The notes beneath the pieces were generated by a model. That model was not told the DNA's origin. It was given only the letters and a program-made list of their open reading frames with translations, and made no database searches. Shown one piece after another: positions 44,546 through 57,136 of a DNA stretch of 64,000 nucleotides; the first letter of the stretch is position 1; every line of letters begins with the position of its first letter. Position numbers and translations under genes: made by a program. Location: the NCBI GenBank assembly GCA_963995505.1, contig OZ023181.1:14256221-14320220 (forward strand). Reading direction: 5' to 3'. The stretch is from Hypericum androsaemum. Lineage: Eukaryota > Streptophyta > Magnoliopsida > Malpighiales > Hypericaceae.

Positions 44546-46111
44546 TGATGAGTGTGTAAACACTCTCCTATTCGTTATGTATTTCATTTGTGTTTAGTCG
44601 TATTTTTAGTTCTTTTCATCTAGTTGTGTTGAGTCTCATGTCATTTTCATGTATTTGTGTCTTGGAGGGGACTTCTACCCTTTATCATGTTTTGTGATAG
44701 GAAGTGCAGCTCATTGAAGGCCATGGAATGGGTGATTTCAAAAGACCATATTGCAAGAGTCACAACTTTCTGTTTGAGTGTCTGATTACATCAAATGAGA
44801 TATCGTTGGAAAGCTTAAGGAGAGATATACATTTCGTCTTTTATAGCCAAAGTCAAATTCGAAGTGAAATTGAGTCAAAAATATAAAATACGAAGACACA
44901 ATGAAGTTGAATAGGCCAGCAGCCGCCAGGCCCCGAACTCTTTTGAGCCTAGCGGCCGCCAATCCCCTAGCGAACTCTAGGGGGAGGTTACAGAATGTCC
45001 GAGTTTCAACCACCTAGCGGCTGCTAGGCCCCCAATTTCAGCTTATTTTGGACTCCCTTTTTAGTCGAATATCTCGCCCGTTTTGGATTCTCTTGATCTC
45101 TGGCCTCTTGTTTTAGCCCTAGGACCTCAGATATATTTATTTTCCTTATTTTAAGCCTCTTGTAATTGGCTAATATGACTTCTTGTTTAGGTTATCCTCT
45201 GCTAGGTTTTCATATTCTCTAGTTAGATGTTTAGCTATATATAGACCATTAGCTCTTAGATTTTACATTATTCCAGACATTGAGAATTACTCTTTGATAT
45301 TAATAAAATGCACGTGGAGGTCTAGCTGGAGGAGGAGATTCGAACGGCTTGCTCCAACAACTAAGCCCTCTCTTTCTCTATCTTTTATGCTATTCTATAC
45401 CATATCCTTCATTATTATCTTATACTTTATGATTATGCTTAGCGAGTACTTTTCTTGTGAGTGCGATGCCCTAACTATGTGAATAATTATCTATGTTACG
45501 TCGTAGTTCAAATATCTTATGCATTAGCTGTTAATTGGTATACTTAATACGTAATCTAAATTGACCACTTAGATTATGATTCGAGTTGATGAGAGTGGAC
45601 CAAAAGGTACTTGAGTTAATAGAAAGAACCAATTAGCATATTCTTATATATTAATGAGACATCTTTATATCATAAGGGTAACCCGTTAGGAGGAATTTTC
45701 ATAATTGGATTAGTCTAGTTCTAGGTCTAATTGATGAGCGAATGCGTTAATTATCAATCTATGTCTTTGTTAGTTTGGTTTTGTCACCATAATGAGCGAT
45801 AGCGTTTGGGAGATGCATTAGAACACTCCGGGTACGAGTTAGAACTTCACAAGAACCATAACTTCAACATAGGTAGTTATTCCATAAGGGTATCGTGCTC
45901 GTTTGTCTCATTTTGATTCACAACTCTTTTATTTGCATTTTCGATTTTGTTTATTTACTTGCAAACTTTTACAACCTTATAAATCTTTAAATTCCCATGC
46001 TTCGCATAATTGATTGTCCAGATTTTGTGTTCAACCCTCAGTTCGATAACCCTACTTTCCACTATACTATTTGTTTGTGCATTTAATTGCTTGTCAATTT
46101 CGCGGATATCA
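44546..46111 (+). repeat. Left LTR of the Athila-type element
   Basis: 1566 bp. The inner end ggatatca precedes the primer site. A tatata box region (gctatatatagacc, about 45232-45245) precedes a block that is conserved in the other LTR. The two LTRs differ by scattered substitutions and a few indels (for example 45655-45690 has extra sequence), so the insertion is not very recent. Confidence 0.88.
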
Positions 46112-46272
46112 AATTGGCGCTGTCAACACGGAACTGAGATTTTAGGACATAAAATCAAAAGCAATTGATTTTGTGTAGCAAACTTGCTGATTTTGTGTGC
46201 TTTCTTTTTCAGGATTCTCTAGTGCATACCTAGAACTCGGAGTGAAGGACTCTAGACCTTGACACAAATACT

Positions 46273-47630
46273 GTGCTTGAGGTTGACATCGGAGTACTCG
46301 AAAGGGTAATTAGGCATGAGAAGATGAACCAAACCAAAGCAATGTCACACAATCACGAAGATGGAGCACTCCAAGCTGTAGGGGACGCGCCACAAAGGAG
46401 GACACTGCTGGAATTGTCCATTCCAACATGGAATGGGAATCCTAATGGTTTACGACAACCACCTGTAGGTCACAACGCTTTCCAGATCCCAGCAGCAGTT
46501 GTCAGATTATTACAAAATTTGGTCGAATTCGGTGGATTGCTAAGCTAAGACCCTCAAGACCATCTCTCTCGGTTTGAGGACATACGTAATATCATGAAGT
46601 TTCAAGGGGTCAATGATGATATTTTGAAGCTATGTCTCTTCCATTTTTTCTTGAAGGACCGAGCTCGCATTTGGTACAATAAGTTGAAGGGAGAGACGAT
46701 TCCGAGTTGGAATAATCTGGCCCATGCTTTTCTTCCCGATGGCCAAGTCAGCTAAGCTCTTACAGAACATAAATACATTTATACAAGCTGATGAGGAGAG
46801 CATCTGTGAGGCTTGAGAATCATTCACGGATCTCCAAAGTTCCTTCCCTCAATATGGCATAACTCAGGAAAACCTCATGAAGATCTTCTACAATGGGTTA
46901 GACGGACCATTCCGTGATCATATAGATGCCTCATCTCAAGGGGTGTTCTTGAGGAAGACTGCTGATGAAGCCGCTCATTTGATGGAGGAGATGGCAGAAG
47001 TCAATAGTACGTGGCCAACTAAGCGCTTAAGCAACCGCAAGGAAATTCTAGGCTGGAAGCTAAAATATAGGCGCTTACCAAGAAATTCAAGAAGCTAACC
47101 AATGGCAAGGCTAAAACAGTTGCAGTACAAGACAAGTGTGAATTATGCAAAGCAGATGATCATGTCACTATGGACTACCCAATGATGGAGGAACTTCAGG
47201 CAGTTGCTGATAGACAACCACCAGGAATGAGCTACTCTAGGCAACCTAATGCTCAGCCAAATTTCTCTCGATTTGGCCAGCAAGCAAACAACACTGGTAC
47301 CTAGCAAGAACCCAGGAAGCCATATCTGGGAGATCAAGTCAAAGCAATGGGTGAGAAGATCGATCAATTAGTGAGAGACCAAATCAACGTCTTCTCCAAG
47401 ATTTACCAATTGGTAGGGGTGGTCCAGCAGACCATCCAGCAACAAAGTATTAATGTGCAGCAGATGGATCATTGTGAGGCGCGTCAACAAGAGTTGGAGA
47501 CATACCTGAAAGGGTAGGCCATATAACTCAAGAAGATGGAGATTGAACTTAGAAATTTGGCTGCAGCAAACACTCAAAGGCAAATAGGTTCTCTACCCAG
47601 CAACATAGAGTCCAACCTGTGAGGACAAGT
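46273..47630 (+). pseudogene. Athila-type gag, degenerate
   Basis: Homology in one frame family with interruptions: LELSIPTWNGNPNG, then HLSRFEDIRNIMKFQGV, FFLKDRARIWYNKLKG, IFYNGLDGPFRDHIDAS and LRKTADEAAHLMEEMA are classical Athila Gag blocks (RA..WL..L, FY.GL, A..LLE.MA). A Cys/His stretch CELCKADDHVT follows near 47140. In-frame stops (46546, after LLS; others around 46740, 47095, 47300, 47516) and at least one frameshift break the ORF. Confidence 0.82.
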
Positions 47631-48497
47631 GATGGCCATCATATTGAGGAGTGTGGACAAGGATGATGAACCATATATTCCTCCACCACCTTATGTCCCT
47701 CCATCTCCATTCCCTCAAAGACTTTGGAGAAGGCAACCACTCAAACACAAGTCCTCTCTAGAAGAGTGTGCCGAACAAATTAAACCAGCTATAGAAGATG
47801 AGGTAGTTGCTGAAAGAAAGGAGGAACCAGCTCAAGCCGGTGAAAAAGAGGATTCTTATGTCCCATCACCATCCTCTCAACAAGTCAAGGAGAACACGGT
47901 GATCGATGAGAAGGCCCTTGAATTTATTGAAACCATGGAGGACATTTAAAGCTATGTCTCTTTCTTGGAGATGTTAGATCAAAGACCATAAGATAGAGAG
48001 TTCCTCAAGGAAATTATTGCAAAGAAGAAGAAGCGAAATGACGTCAACATAACTCCTTTGGTAGCAAATGACATACCGCCAAAATTGAAAGATCTAGGGA
48101 GTTTCACTATTTTTTGTACTATTGACGGTGTCCAGTTTCCACATTGCTTATGTGATTTGGGTGCTAATGTTAACCTAATGCCTCTAACTATTTTCAGACA
48201 ACTTGGACTTGGCAGTCTCAAGCCAACAGAGATGCACCTTCAACTAGCAGATCAATGATCACAAGGCCATATGGAATCATGGAGGATGTGCTAATCAAAG
48301 TCGACAAGTCCCCCATACCCGTAGACTTTGTGGTGCTGGACTATGCTGCCAATAAAAATTACCCACTGATTCAGGGACGTCCATTCCTCAACACTTGTCA
48401 TGCAATGGTGGATGTTCATAATGGCAAGCTACTTCTCCGCATAGGCCTGGATAAAATAGAGTTTCAAGTAACTTATAGACGCCTCCGTCCACCATAG
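47629..48497 (+). pseudogene. Athila-type Gag C-terminus and protease fragment
   Basis: It opens with an acidic, Pro-rich stretch (47629-47949), then IPPKLKDLGSFTIFCTI and LCDLGANVNLMPLTIFRQLG (48058-48258), in which Asp-Leu-Gly replaces the usual protease Asp-Thr/Ser-Gly as is common in Athila. After a frame change it continues IEMEDVLIKVDKSPIPVDFVVLD-type sequence and PLIQGRPFLNT (GRPFL block) to 48497. No RT follows, so the protein ends at the protease. Confidence 0.8.
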
Positions 48498-50303
48498 TGC
48501 CAACGAGAGTAACATAGTCAAGCTAACGACTTTAAATTAGCACATTTAGTATTTAATTTTTCTTTATATTTATGTTTGCTTCAGTATCGTTATTTTAATT
48601 TAGTATTTTAATGGTCTTAGCATGAGGTTTAGAGAAGAGAAAAACTAAGGTTTGGTAGAGCTCGAGACACAAACGAAGGAAAAGAAACAACCTCCAACCT
48701 TCCCCACCACCTCCATCTCATGCTTGACAGGGCAGTATTAGTTCACTCTTTATGTCTTCCCTTGGTTCGTTTCCTTTGCTGTGTTTGTGATGTTATGATT
48801 TGCTTGGTGTCTTGCCCCTACATTGAGGATAATGTGTTCAATAAGTGAGTGTGTGTGTGTGTGCGGGGGGGGGGGGGGGGTGTCAACGTGCATTTTTGTT
48901 CCTTTTGTGGTGTGTGATCTAGTCTGGGTCTGGTTTAGGAGTGTGTTTGTGGTTGATGTGGTGTCAAAAGTAGATGATGAACCTCCCCCTTCAATTTTGA
49001 ACTTTTATGAGAAGCTAAACCCCATACCTTGTTAGGAATCAAGCTCGAGTACAATGAGTAGGAACGTGTAGGAACTGTTCCCTTGGTTGTTTAGGTTAAT
49101 GGTTGCACTTGGTAGATTAGGCCAGAAGGATTGATGAGTGACCTCGTGAGATATTTAGAGCCGAAGGAGGAGACAACCATCTCTGCATAGCATAAGATGC
49201 CTACATTATTTCGGCCATCAGGCTTCATGCCATCAATTGGTACCACTTTGGTGGTGTGGATGTGAGTGGGAGGACGGGGGGCCATCTTTGATATTGAGCC
49301 TAGAGCCTTAGAGCCTAAAACTCTTTATATCCTTTGTTTAAACCCGTTGAGCTTGAGCCTTTTCTTTGAAATATTGTATGTAAGCCAATGTAAGCCTTAT
49401 ATCCACAATCTTACCCACCTTTGATCACTTTGGTTCGAGGATGCATTGGGTCTTAATCTTTGGGGTATTATTGTAAGGGGTCACTTGGTAGAATAGCTCG
49501 GGAATAAACAATGGAGAAAATATGTAGAATTGAGGCCAACAAAGAAGCTGATACCAGCTGCCTTAGATGTGTGATATGATGTATGGAGGTGGGTGATGAA
49601 AAGGAAGAAAAAGAGAAAAGTTAAAGACGAAAAAAAAAGTAAAAAAAAGTGGGAAAAAGTGAAAAAAGAAGAAAGACAAAGGAAAGTGGTGGAAAAGGAA
49701 TGAGAAAGTTGGAAGAGGAACAAATCTTGTAAGATGGGAAAGTGGTTGTGAATGAAAGAAAGTGAATAAATGGCATGGGTCCAGCTATGTGGTCATTAGG
49801 ATTGGGTGTAATCTTGGGATGAGTACAAATTAGATATAGTGTGAGGTGTTTAGAATAGACGAGAGCTAGAACATTTTTGTGAGCTCCTCGGCCGGGTAGT
49901 TTAGCTACTTCCCACATATGTTATTATCCTCACCTGACCTTAACCCCATTACAACCCAATGAAAAGTCTCCTTGATCATGAGCCTCATATTTATCGAGGC
50001 ACCACTGAGTGAGCCGTGTGAAACTTTGAGACTCCGAACGTGTACGCGAGTGATAGGTAGTTCACTACTCATATATGTGAGCTTAAATTTTCAAACTTCT
50101 GAGTGGTCAACCTTCTAGTGTAGTTTACTTAGTGTGAAAATTGGGTTAAACCATCGAGGATGTGGTATCTACACATTCTTACTCCTTGTGCTCAGGTAGT
50201 GAACTAGTAGGTTGTGGGGTGATCTTTTTATGAAAGTTTGAGATTTAGAGGTGTGTCTGATGCTCCTTACTTAAGGAAAAACAAGGAAATAAGTGTGGGG
50301 GTG
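48498..50303 (+). other. Long non-coding 3' internal region of the Athila-type element
   Basis: No ORF with recognisable features. It contains (TG)n followed by a run of about 19 G at 48863-48881, a purine-rich stretch at 49600-49730, and ends with the polypurine tract. Athila relatives also have long 3' untranslated regions. Confidence 0.6.
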
Positions 50304-51863
50304 TGATAAGTGTGTAAACATGCTCATGTTCGTTATGTGTTTCATTTATGTTTAGTCATATTTTTGGTTGTTTTTATCTAGTTGTATTGAGTCTTATGTC
50401 ATTTTCATATATTTGTGTCATGGAGGGGACTTCTACCCTTTATCATATTTTGTGATAGGAAGTGAAGCTCATTGAAGGCCGTTGAAGGGGTGATTTCCAG
50501 AGACTATATTGCAAGAGCCAAAAATTTCTGCTCGAGTGTTCGATTACATCAAATGAGATATCGTTGGAAAGCTTGAGAAGAGATCTACATTTCGTCTTTT
50601 ATAGCCAAGGTCAAATTCGAAGTGGAAGAGGGCCAAAAATGCAAAACGAAGATGTAATGAAGCTGAATAGGCTAGCAGCCGCCAGGCCCCAAACTCTTTG
50701 GAGCCTAGCGGCCGCCAATCCCTTAGCAAACACTAGGGGGAGGTTATAGAATGTTCGAGTTTCAGCCACCTAGCGGCCGTTAAGTACCCAGCGGCCACTA
50801 GGCCCCCGATTTTAGCTTGTTTTGAACTCCCTTTTTAGTCGGATATCTCGCCCATTTTGGATTCTCTTAATCTCTGGCCTCTTATTTTGGCCCTAGGACC
50901 TCATATATATTTATTTTCCTTATTTTAAGCCTCTTGTGATTGGCTAATAGAACTTCTTGTTTAGGTTAACCTCTACTAGGTTTTTCTATTCTCTAGTTAG
51001 ATGTTTGGCTATATATAGACCATTAGCTCTTAGGTTTTACATTATTCCAGACGTTGAGAATTACTCTTTGATATTAATAAAGTGCACGTGGAGGTCTACC
51101 TGGAGGAGGAGATTCGAACTGCTTACTCCAACGACTAAGCCCTCTCTTTCTCTATCTTTTATGCTATTCTACATCATGTCCTTCATTATTATCTTATGCT
51201 GTAAGATTATGCTTAGCGAGTACTTTTCTTGTGAGTGCGATGCCCTAACCGTGTGAATGATTATCTATGTTAGGTTGTAGTTCGAATATCTTATACATTA
51301 GTTATTAATTGGTATGCTTAATGAGTAATCTAAATTGGCCACTAAGATTATGATTCAAGTTGATGAGAGCGGACCGAAAAGTACTTGAGTTAATAGAAAG
51401 AACTAATTAGCATATTCTTAGATATTAATGAGACCCGTTATGAGGAATCTTCATAATTGGATTAGTCTAGTTCTAGGTTTAATTAATGAGCGAAAGTATT
51501 AATTAGCAACCTAGATCTTTGTTAGTTTGTTTTTGTCACCATAATGAGCGAAAGCGTTAGGGAGATGCATTAGAACACTCTGGGTACTAGTTAGAACTTC
51601 ACAAGAACCATAACCTCAACATAGGTAGTTATTCCATAAGGGTATCGTGCTCGTTTGTCTCATTTTAATTCATAACTCTTTTATTTGCGTTTTTGATTTT
51701 GTTTATTTACTTGTAAACTTTTACAACCTTATAAATCTTTAAATTCCCACCCTTCGCATAATTGATTGTCCAAATTTCATGTTCAACCCTCAGTTCGATA
51801 GCCCTACTTTTCACTATACTATTTATTTGTGTGTTTAATTGCTTGTCAATTTCTCAGATATCA
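50304..51863 (+). repeat. Right LTR of the Athila-type element
   Basis: 1560 bp, matching the left LTR throughout. The tatata block is gctatatatagacc at about 51008. It ends ttctcagatatca just before target duplication gacat. Confidence 0.88.
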
Positions 51864-52270
51864 GACATCTCAAACTCTGGTGAGAGCAAAAAAGTACAGA
51901 ATGACCAGGAGGTCGAGGAGGAGGCAGAACCAAGTTCTCCACCGCCAGTAATTCCGCAGAGGAGATCCACCGGACAACGTGGTTCACTAGATAGGTTCTC
52001 GCCCGCTAACTACTATCTCTTGTCGATAGATGATGGTGAGCCAGAATATTATGCACAGACATATCGCAGTGAGCATGTGCGCAAGAAGGTGTTAGCAGTG
52101 GATGAGAAGATGGAGTCGTTGTGTACCAACGAGACTTAGAAATAGTCAAACTTCATAGAGGCAAGAAGACATTGCATAATCAAAGGGTTCATAAGGTTAA
52201 GTGGGTGGCAGATGGGAAGAAGAGTTGCAAGGAGAGAGCTCATATACGGATAACTCTAGATGGTTACGCG
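51864..52270 (+). pseudogene. Ty1/copia pol fragment (start of RT domain)
   Basis: Translation gives an acidic linker, then RRSTGQRGSLDRFSP, NYYLLSIDDGEPEYYAQ, MESLCTNET and, after a frame change at about 52131, EIVKLHRGKKTLHNQRV and VKWVADGKKSCKER. This is the canonical start of copia RT (P..Y.L..D.GEP..Y.EA, EM.SL..N.TW.LV.LP.GKK). Catalytic motifs further on are absent. It is the target into which the Athila element inserted; the frame reads openly across the duplication site. Confidence 0.82.
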
Positions 52271-52972
52271 GGTGGCTATTTGTGGTATGACATGGGGTGT
52301 ACAAGGCCAGAGATAGTTTGCTTTCTGGTAATTGGCTTCTTCATCATCCACTCGAGCTAGATGCTCTAATGTATACTGACTTTCCAACTTGATATTCTAA
52401 TATATGCTTACTGGTGTGTTCCCCTTAAAAAAAAGAGAGACGGCGAGGTCCACGGCTAATAACTAGGATTACCGTCGAAGAAACTACCTATTTCACGTTC
52501 GCAAGTCAATATGGAGTAGCTTCACTATTTGGCATCCAAAAAGAGCAGCATTCTCACATTTTTAGGCAATGTCCACCTTCAGGAAATATGAAATATGCAA
52601 ATAACATGGCACTATTTTCTCAAACCCTTTTGCCTGCTTAATTGTCTGTCTTTTGCAGAGTAGTGCATTGTGAACAAAAATGAGAGTAGAGAATCACATG
52701 AATTGCAGATTTAGGCATATTACCGTTAGGTTTCATCCACCGACCTATTCCTTAAAATGAGATCAACAGTTAGTTAAGTACACGTAGACAATGTGATTGT
52801 GCCAAACCAACTGTCATGAACATGTCAGAAACTTGCAAACCATGTCATTGCTAGTCTCGACGCAGTTTCTCTTTGTAAATAACAAGTGTTCTCCACTAAG
52901 CTGAAGCTGCAAAGCCAAGAACATGCTAGAAAATAGCAGTGCAGCTAGTCATCCAAAGAACAAAAGAACTAC
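52271..52972. other. Intergenic, downstream side of nicotinamidase, no gene seen
   Basis: No coding sequence supported. The right part is likely beyond the 3' UTR of the nicotinamidase gene on the opposite strand. Confidence 0.5.
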
Positions 52973-53130
52973 GGTTTCAAAAAGAATTTCGGGGATGTCA
53001 CGACTTGCAATTGACAATATATAAGTATCAAAAACAAGAGTAGCATATCTTGGTTTCAAAAAGAATTTCGGGGATGTTATGACTTGCAATTGACAATATA
53101 TAAGTAACAAAAACAAGAGTAGCATATCTT
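52973..53130. repeat. 79-bp tandem duplication
   Basis: ggtttcaaaaagaatttcgg starts at 52973 and again at 53052; the two 79-bp copies differ by about three bases. It lies about 100 bp past the stop codon of nicotinamidase, so it is probably in its 3' UTR. Confidence 0.92.
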
Positions 53131-53229
53131 TGCAAGCCACTAAGACAAATACTAACAAATAGACCCCTAATGACAAGAACAAGAGATTATCCACCATAGA
53201 CACGGCACGTTATATGGGTGTGGCTGAGG

Positions 53230-55361
53230 CTATACAATAAAAGAAACTTCTGATACCACTTTGGCTCCTCTTCCCTTGGCTATGTACAGACCAATGTGAT
53301 GCATCAGATCCTGCCACAGGAGATAAAAGAATGGTGACGACTAATCTGAATTTTTTAAGACTTTTCTCTAACTGAAAAGAAGCCTGTAGACACCTTTTAG
53401 TACAAGATGTACAGTTTTAATGGATGGCTAACTTTGAATACAGCAGGTAGCCAAGCACCAAACCGAAAGTCAATACTTCAAATAAAGTTCATTGGGCAGT
53501 GTAACAGGAAATTGCTTCTTTGGCTTATATTTGGAAAATCCATTATCAGATTAGATAATCCCATCAATTAAGTGACCCCAGGTCCAACACTCAAGAATCC
53601 TTGTTCTTCTATGAATCATAATTTCTTTTTTTCCTGCAGTTAAAACTTCTCATTGTAAAAAGTTCTGCCCTGATTCATGTTATTCTCGCACCCTTCAAAT
53701 TGGAACTCAATAACCATGAAGTGGTCGGGAGTACCTGTGGGTGAGAAACGACATCTTTCACAGCTTTGGCAACCTCTGAGGGAATGTCGAAGGTAGCACA
53801 ACCACGAGAATATACGACCACTTCCTCCAGCGGAGCAAGGAAACCACGGTTCCTAGCAGATAAAGCAGAAGAAACAAAATCTAGGACACATATATCTGTG
53901 CATATTCCCACCACCAACACCTAACACAAACCAATCGCATCATTTAGAATGGTTTCAGAGAGGCAAACAAGTAACCATGAGATGAGCAAAATGAGAAGTA
54001 GGATCAGATATATATTAATAAGAGCTTACACGTTTAATCTGATTTTTTTTCACCCAATCAACAAACACATTGCTTCCATCTTTGTCAATGCACCCAACGA
54101 ACCCATCAATGCAATCCTTGCACCTAAGAGTTGCAACGGGTTCAGCTTCTAACCATTGCAAAGCTGCATATTGTAACATAACAACCATCAACCTCCTTCC
54201 AGAACATACATGCATGCAATTATCTATGCTCATACTGTAACTAACATCTCCATAGTCCTCTTATCATTTAATGAAACCGGAGTTTCCACCATATTTGCTG
54301 CCATGATCATTGATCTGTTCAAGCAACTCGAGAATGTGAGCTAATCACATTGCAATTTGTCCAATTGTTCAACTTAACAAAATACCAACGTTTCAACCTC
54401 TCATTAGAGGCACAGAATAAACTACTTTGGAGCTTGCTATGATCCAACAAAATGCAAAACCAGGAACTAGAAGCTCGGTCATCAAAGCCAGTATTCTCAT
54501 AACCAGCAGTAGATACCAAAAGACTAAAATTGATGCCATCAGATTCTGCTGTGTTTGTTTTGGAATAACAGATTCCACAAAAAATAGCAGATATCAAATT
54601 AGATTGAAGATAACAGATTAACATAGCATGATATCTGCACAAGGGGCAATACGCTGTCAGTTAACCGATATCCGATTTGCTAGAATCCACCATGACTAGA
54701 AGACACAATAACAACCTGCACGTATGCAGACAAAAGATTTGAAAAGCATACCACTGAAGTGCTTAAAGCCTGTCTTAAATGACAACTTCAAACAGACAAC
54801 TAGACAACAAAATGCAATATCCCCTGCACGAACCATCCTACAGGATACGACAAACCAAACTAAAAAAGGATCAAAGGAAGCAACCAAAACCGCAACGGTC
54901 ATACCAGGAACAAGCTTAGCTTCGTCGGTCCCGGCAATGCAGTGAGGAGGGTAGGGGTGCTCGGGGACATCCGGATGATGAGAGTCCATAAGAGCAAAGA
55001 CGGGCCATTTCCTCTGGCAGAAGCCTCTGGCCAGCCTCACAGTCTCCTCCACCATCTCCTCTATTTGCTTATCCGGTTGCCTTGGCGCCTACATCCACCA
55101 ACAAACCCCACAACACATAATCAACCAAAAGTGAAAAAGATCACAACTTTACAAATCAAAGACGCAAAACAAGAAAAGGGTCTTCAAAGAAGGATGCGAT
55201 GGTTGGTTCACCAGGTTGCCAGCTCCAACGGTGCAAAATCCATTGACCACGTCAACGATGACCAGCCCTGTTTTGGCTTGTGCGTCGTCGTTTAGGACAA
55301 GTGGTTCTTGGTCCACTGGCAGCTCCTCCTTGAGTAAATCAACGGCCTTCGGCACCATCAT
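53230..55361 (-). CDS. NIC1-like: Nicotinamidase (isochorismatase-fold), 5 exons, 244 aa
   Basis: Minus-strand exons are 55212-55361, 54905-55088, 54030-54163, 53735-53920 and 53230-53310. All junctions are GT..AG and the frame is closed, giving 735 nt. The length matches plant nicotinamidase 1. The predicted catalytic triad is D37 (IVDVVNGF), K127 (LRCKDC) and C167 (GICTDIC). Metal-ligand candidates are D85 and H87 (MDSHHPD) and H99 (PPHC). The enzyme turns nicotinamide into nicotinate in the NAD salvage pathway, probably in cytosol and nucleus, since no targeting peptide is seen. The start is the first of two ATGs (MMVP). It looks intact and functional; a plastid or mitochondrial form is not suggested. 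Confidence 0.93.
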
Positions 55362-55888
55362 CCTCTATCGCCTCCTGTTGGGTTTCTTCTGATCCCTTTT
55401 CTTTTAGAAAAATAAGGGGTGTGGGAGAGGAGAGGGGAAGAAAGAAAGTGTGGACGGACGCGGTTCAGGGTCAATGCGTTTGATTTCTCACGGGAAAGTC
55501 AATGCTCTTCCCTTTCCTAATGGTAAATCTGCCACAGAAAACGAAAAGGGAGTTAACCTGCTCCTATTCTCAAAAGAACCAAAAAAAGTTAGACCTGCTC
55601 CGGTGCGATGATGTTTTAGCATAATTTTAAAAAATGTGATCCAGCCAATGGTCCAACCCAATTATTCAATGGAACTGCCCTTTTTAGGGGTAAAACGGAG
55701 TACGGTTGAATCGCCCTATTTTCAGTTCGACCGGGCAATTTTTGCTCTCATGCTGACCGGATAATGCCGGTCGGAACAGAACTTGGAAAAAGGGTCAAAA
55801 TTCAAAAGCCCTAATCTATAATCTCTTCGACTGGCCGACTCAATTAATTAGCCCTAATTAATTATTCTTTTTTGAGGAGAAAGACATG
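55362..55888 (-). promoter_or_regulatory. Upstream region of nicotinamidase
   Basis: The leader just upstream of the start codon is pyrimidine-rich on the minus strand, as is usual in plant 5' UTRs (55370-55450 purine-rich on plus). No clear TATA box. Beyond about 55600 the sequence is AT-rich with no gene seen. Confidence 0.4.
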
Positions 55889-55896
55889 CTCTTAAC

Positions 55897-56453
55897 CAAT
55901 ATTTTAAAAATTACGGTCCGATTGGTCGGACCGCTACCTGGGACCAAATCTTGGTCATTTTTTGCATAAAATTCAGCAAACGGTCGGACCATTCGATCAG
56001 GTACTTCCAGGTGACCCAGTTCGTCCGGATCAGAAAATTTTTTGTTTATTTTTTCCATTTTATCGGATTTAATTTAGAAACAAAACATCAACTTCTACGT
56101 TCGGAGTGTATACAGCACTTTAGGATCACAACAAACTTATTTTTTTAACAATTCTCGATAATATGTCAACTAAGTTAAACGAATTGGAATAATATGTCGA
56201 ACTTTTTGTACTTCTAGACTTGTTTAATTCATGTTTGAAGACTTTGTTTGGATAAATTGTATAATAAAGTTGCTAAATATGTGAATTTATTTAGTATTTT
56301 ATCATTTTTTAATGCTAAATTAAATTTATTAAACATAATTTAATAATATTAATATAAAATTTTGGTCAAACCGACAATCCGAGCAGTCCAATTGGATGAA
56401 CCGAAAATTTTGAAAATTTCGGATCGCTTTCTATATCGGTTTTAAAAACATTG
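55897..56453. mobile_element. hAT-like MITE with 8-bp target duplication CTCTTAAC
   Basis: Terminal inverted repeats caatattttaaaaat / caatgtttttaaaacc bound 557 bp, flanked by perfect ctcttaac at 55889-55896 and 56454-56461. ggtcgga-type palindromic blocks lie just inside the left end and cggatcgc near the right end. It has no transposase. Same general design as the MITE at 16045-16509. Confidence 0.8.
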
Positions 56454-56583
56454 CTCTTAACCGCATCGAAACTCTTGGGGCTACTCTTCCACCTCACGCT
56501 TGAGAAGAACAAAACAAAAACGGCTCAACCCAAATCGAAACCCACAGCATGCAAACCCATCAATATGCAGGAAGTCCCGATTA

Positions 56584-56720
56584 AGAGATGGAAAGGGGAG
56601 AGAGAGAGAGAGAGGAGAAGGAGGAGTTGAATTGAGAGATGGAAAGGGGAGAGAGAGAGAGAGAGAGAGGAGAAGGAGGAGTTGAATTGAGAGATGGAAA
56701 GGGGAGAGAGAGAGAGGAGA
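56584..56720. repeat. GA-rich minisatellite, three ~50-55-bp units
   Basis: Unit: gagatggaaaggggagagag, (ga)n, ggagaaggaggagttgaatt; about 2.6 copies differing in the number of GA steps. A related fragment gagagatggaaaag lies at 56771. Short ORFs on both strands here are compositional artefacts. Confidence 0.88.
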
Positions 56721-56769
56721 TGCATGCGAACCCATTCTTGGTCTTTGCTTCCTTTTCACCTTTGGTTTA

Positions 56770-57136
56770 TTGAGAGATGGAAAAGAGCAAATGGCTTGCC
56801 TAGGAAAATTAAATGAGACACGTGAAGTCTTAATGAAAAGGACAAAATGAAGACACGTCTAGGAGAAGGGAGGTTAGTTTCTAGACCTATAAATATATAG
56901 TATTATATATATAACATAAAAAGTCCGGTCAGATCGGATGACTAAGAAGACGGACAAAAATTTGGGTCATATCAAAATCTGTATTTTAAAACTATGATTT
57001 TTAGGTTGGTAAATTGGCTGAGTTTGTTTGTAAGTATTAAAAAAATGCATATGTTATTGTGTTAAAATTTTAGATTAATTACAAAAATTTTAAGACATAA
57101 CTTATATTCTATTAAAAACTACGTACAATCTACAAA
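56770..57136. other. Intergenic, no gene seen
   Basis: AT-rich, with a fragment (gtccggtcagatcgg... 56921-57000) that resembles the ends of the hAT-like MITEs, probably a remnant. It ends in target duplication cctac (57137-57141) of the solo LTR. Confidence 0.45.

Larger units (their letters stand above)
44546..51863 (+). mobile_element. Non-autonomous Athila-type LTR retrotransposon, complete, TSD GACAT
   Basis: The LTRs at 44546-46111 and 50304-51863 both begin tgat(a/g)agtgtgtaaac and end gatatca. They are flanked by gacat at 44541-44545 and 51864-51868, a perfect 5-bp target duplication. The primer site tggcgctgtcaac (46115 on) resembles the tRNA-Asp type site of Athila. The polypurine tract is aagtgtgggggtg (50291-50303). 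Inside are only gag and a piece of protease with several stops; RT, RNase H and integrase are absent, so it must rely on other elements. It resembles terminal-repeat elements with a GAG domain (TR-GAG). Confidence 0.88.

Noticed and set aside
56481..56759. Ser/Leu/Pro-rich ORFs, possible signal peptides
   Set aside because: They arise from the GA-rich minisatellite translated on the minus strand.
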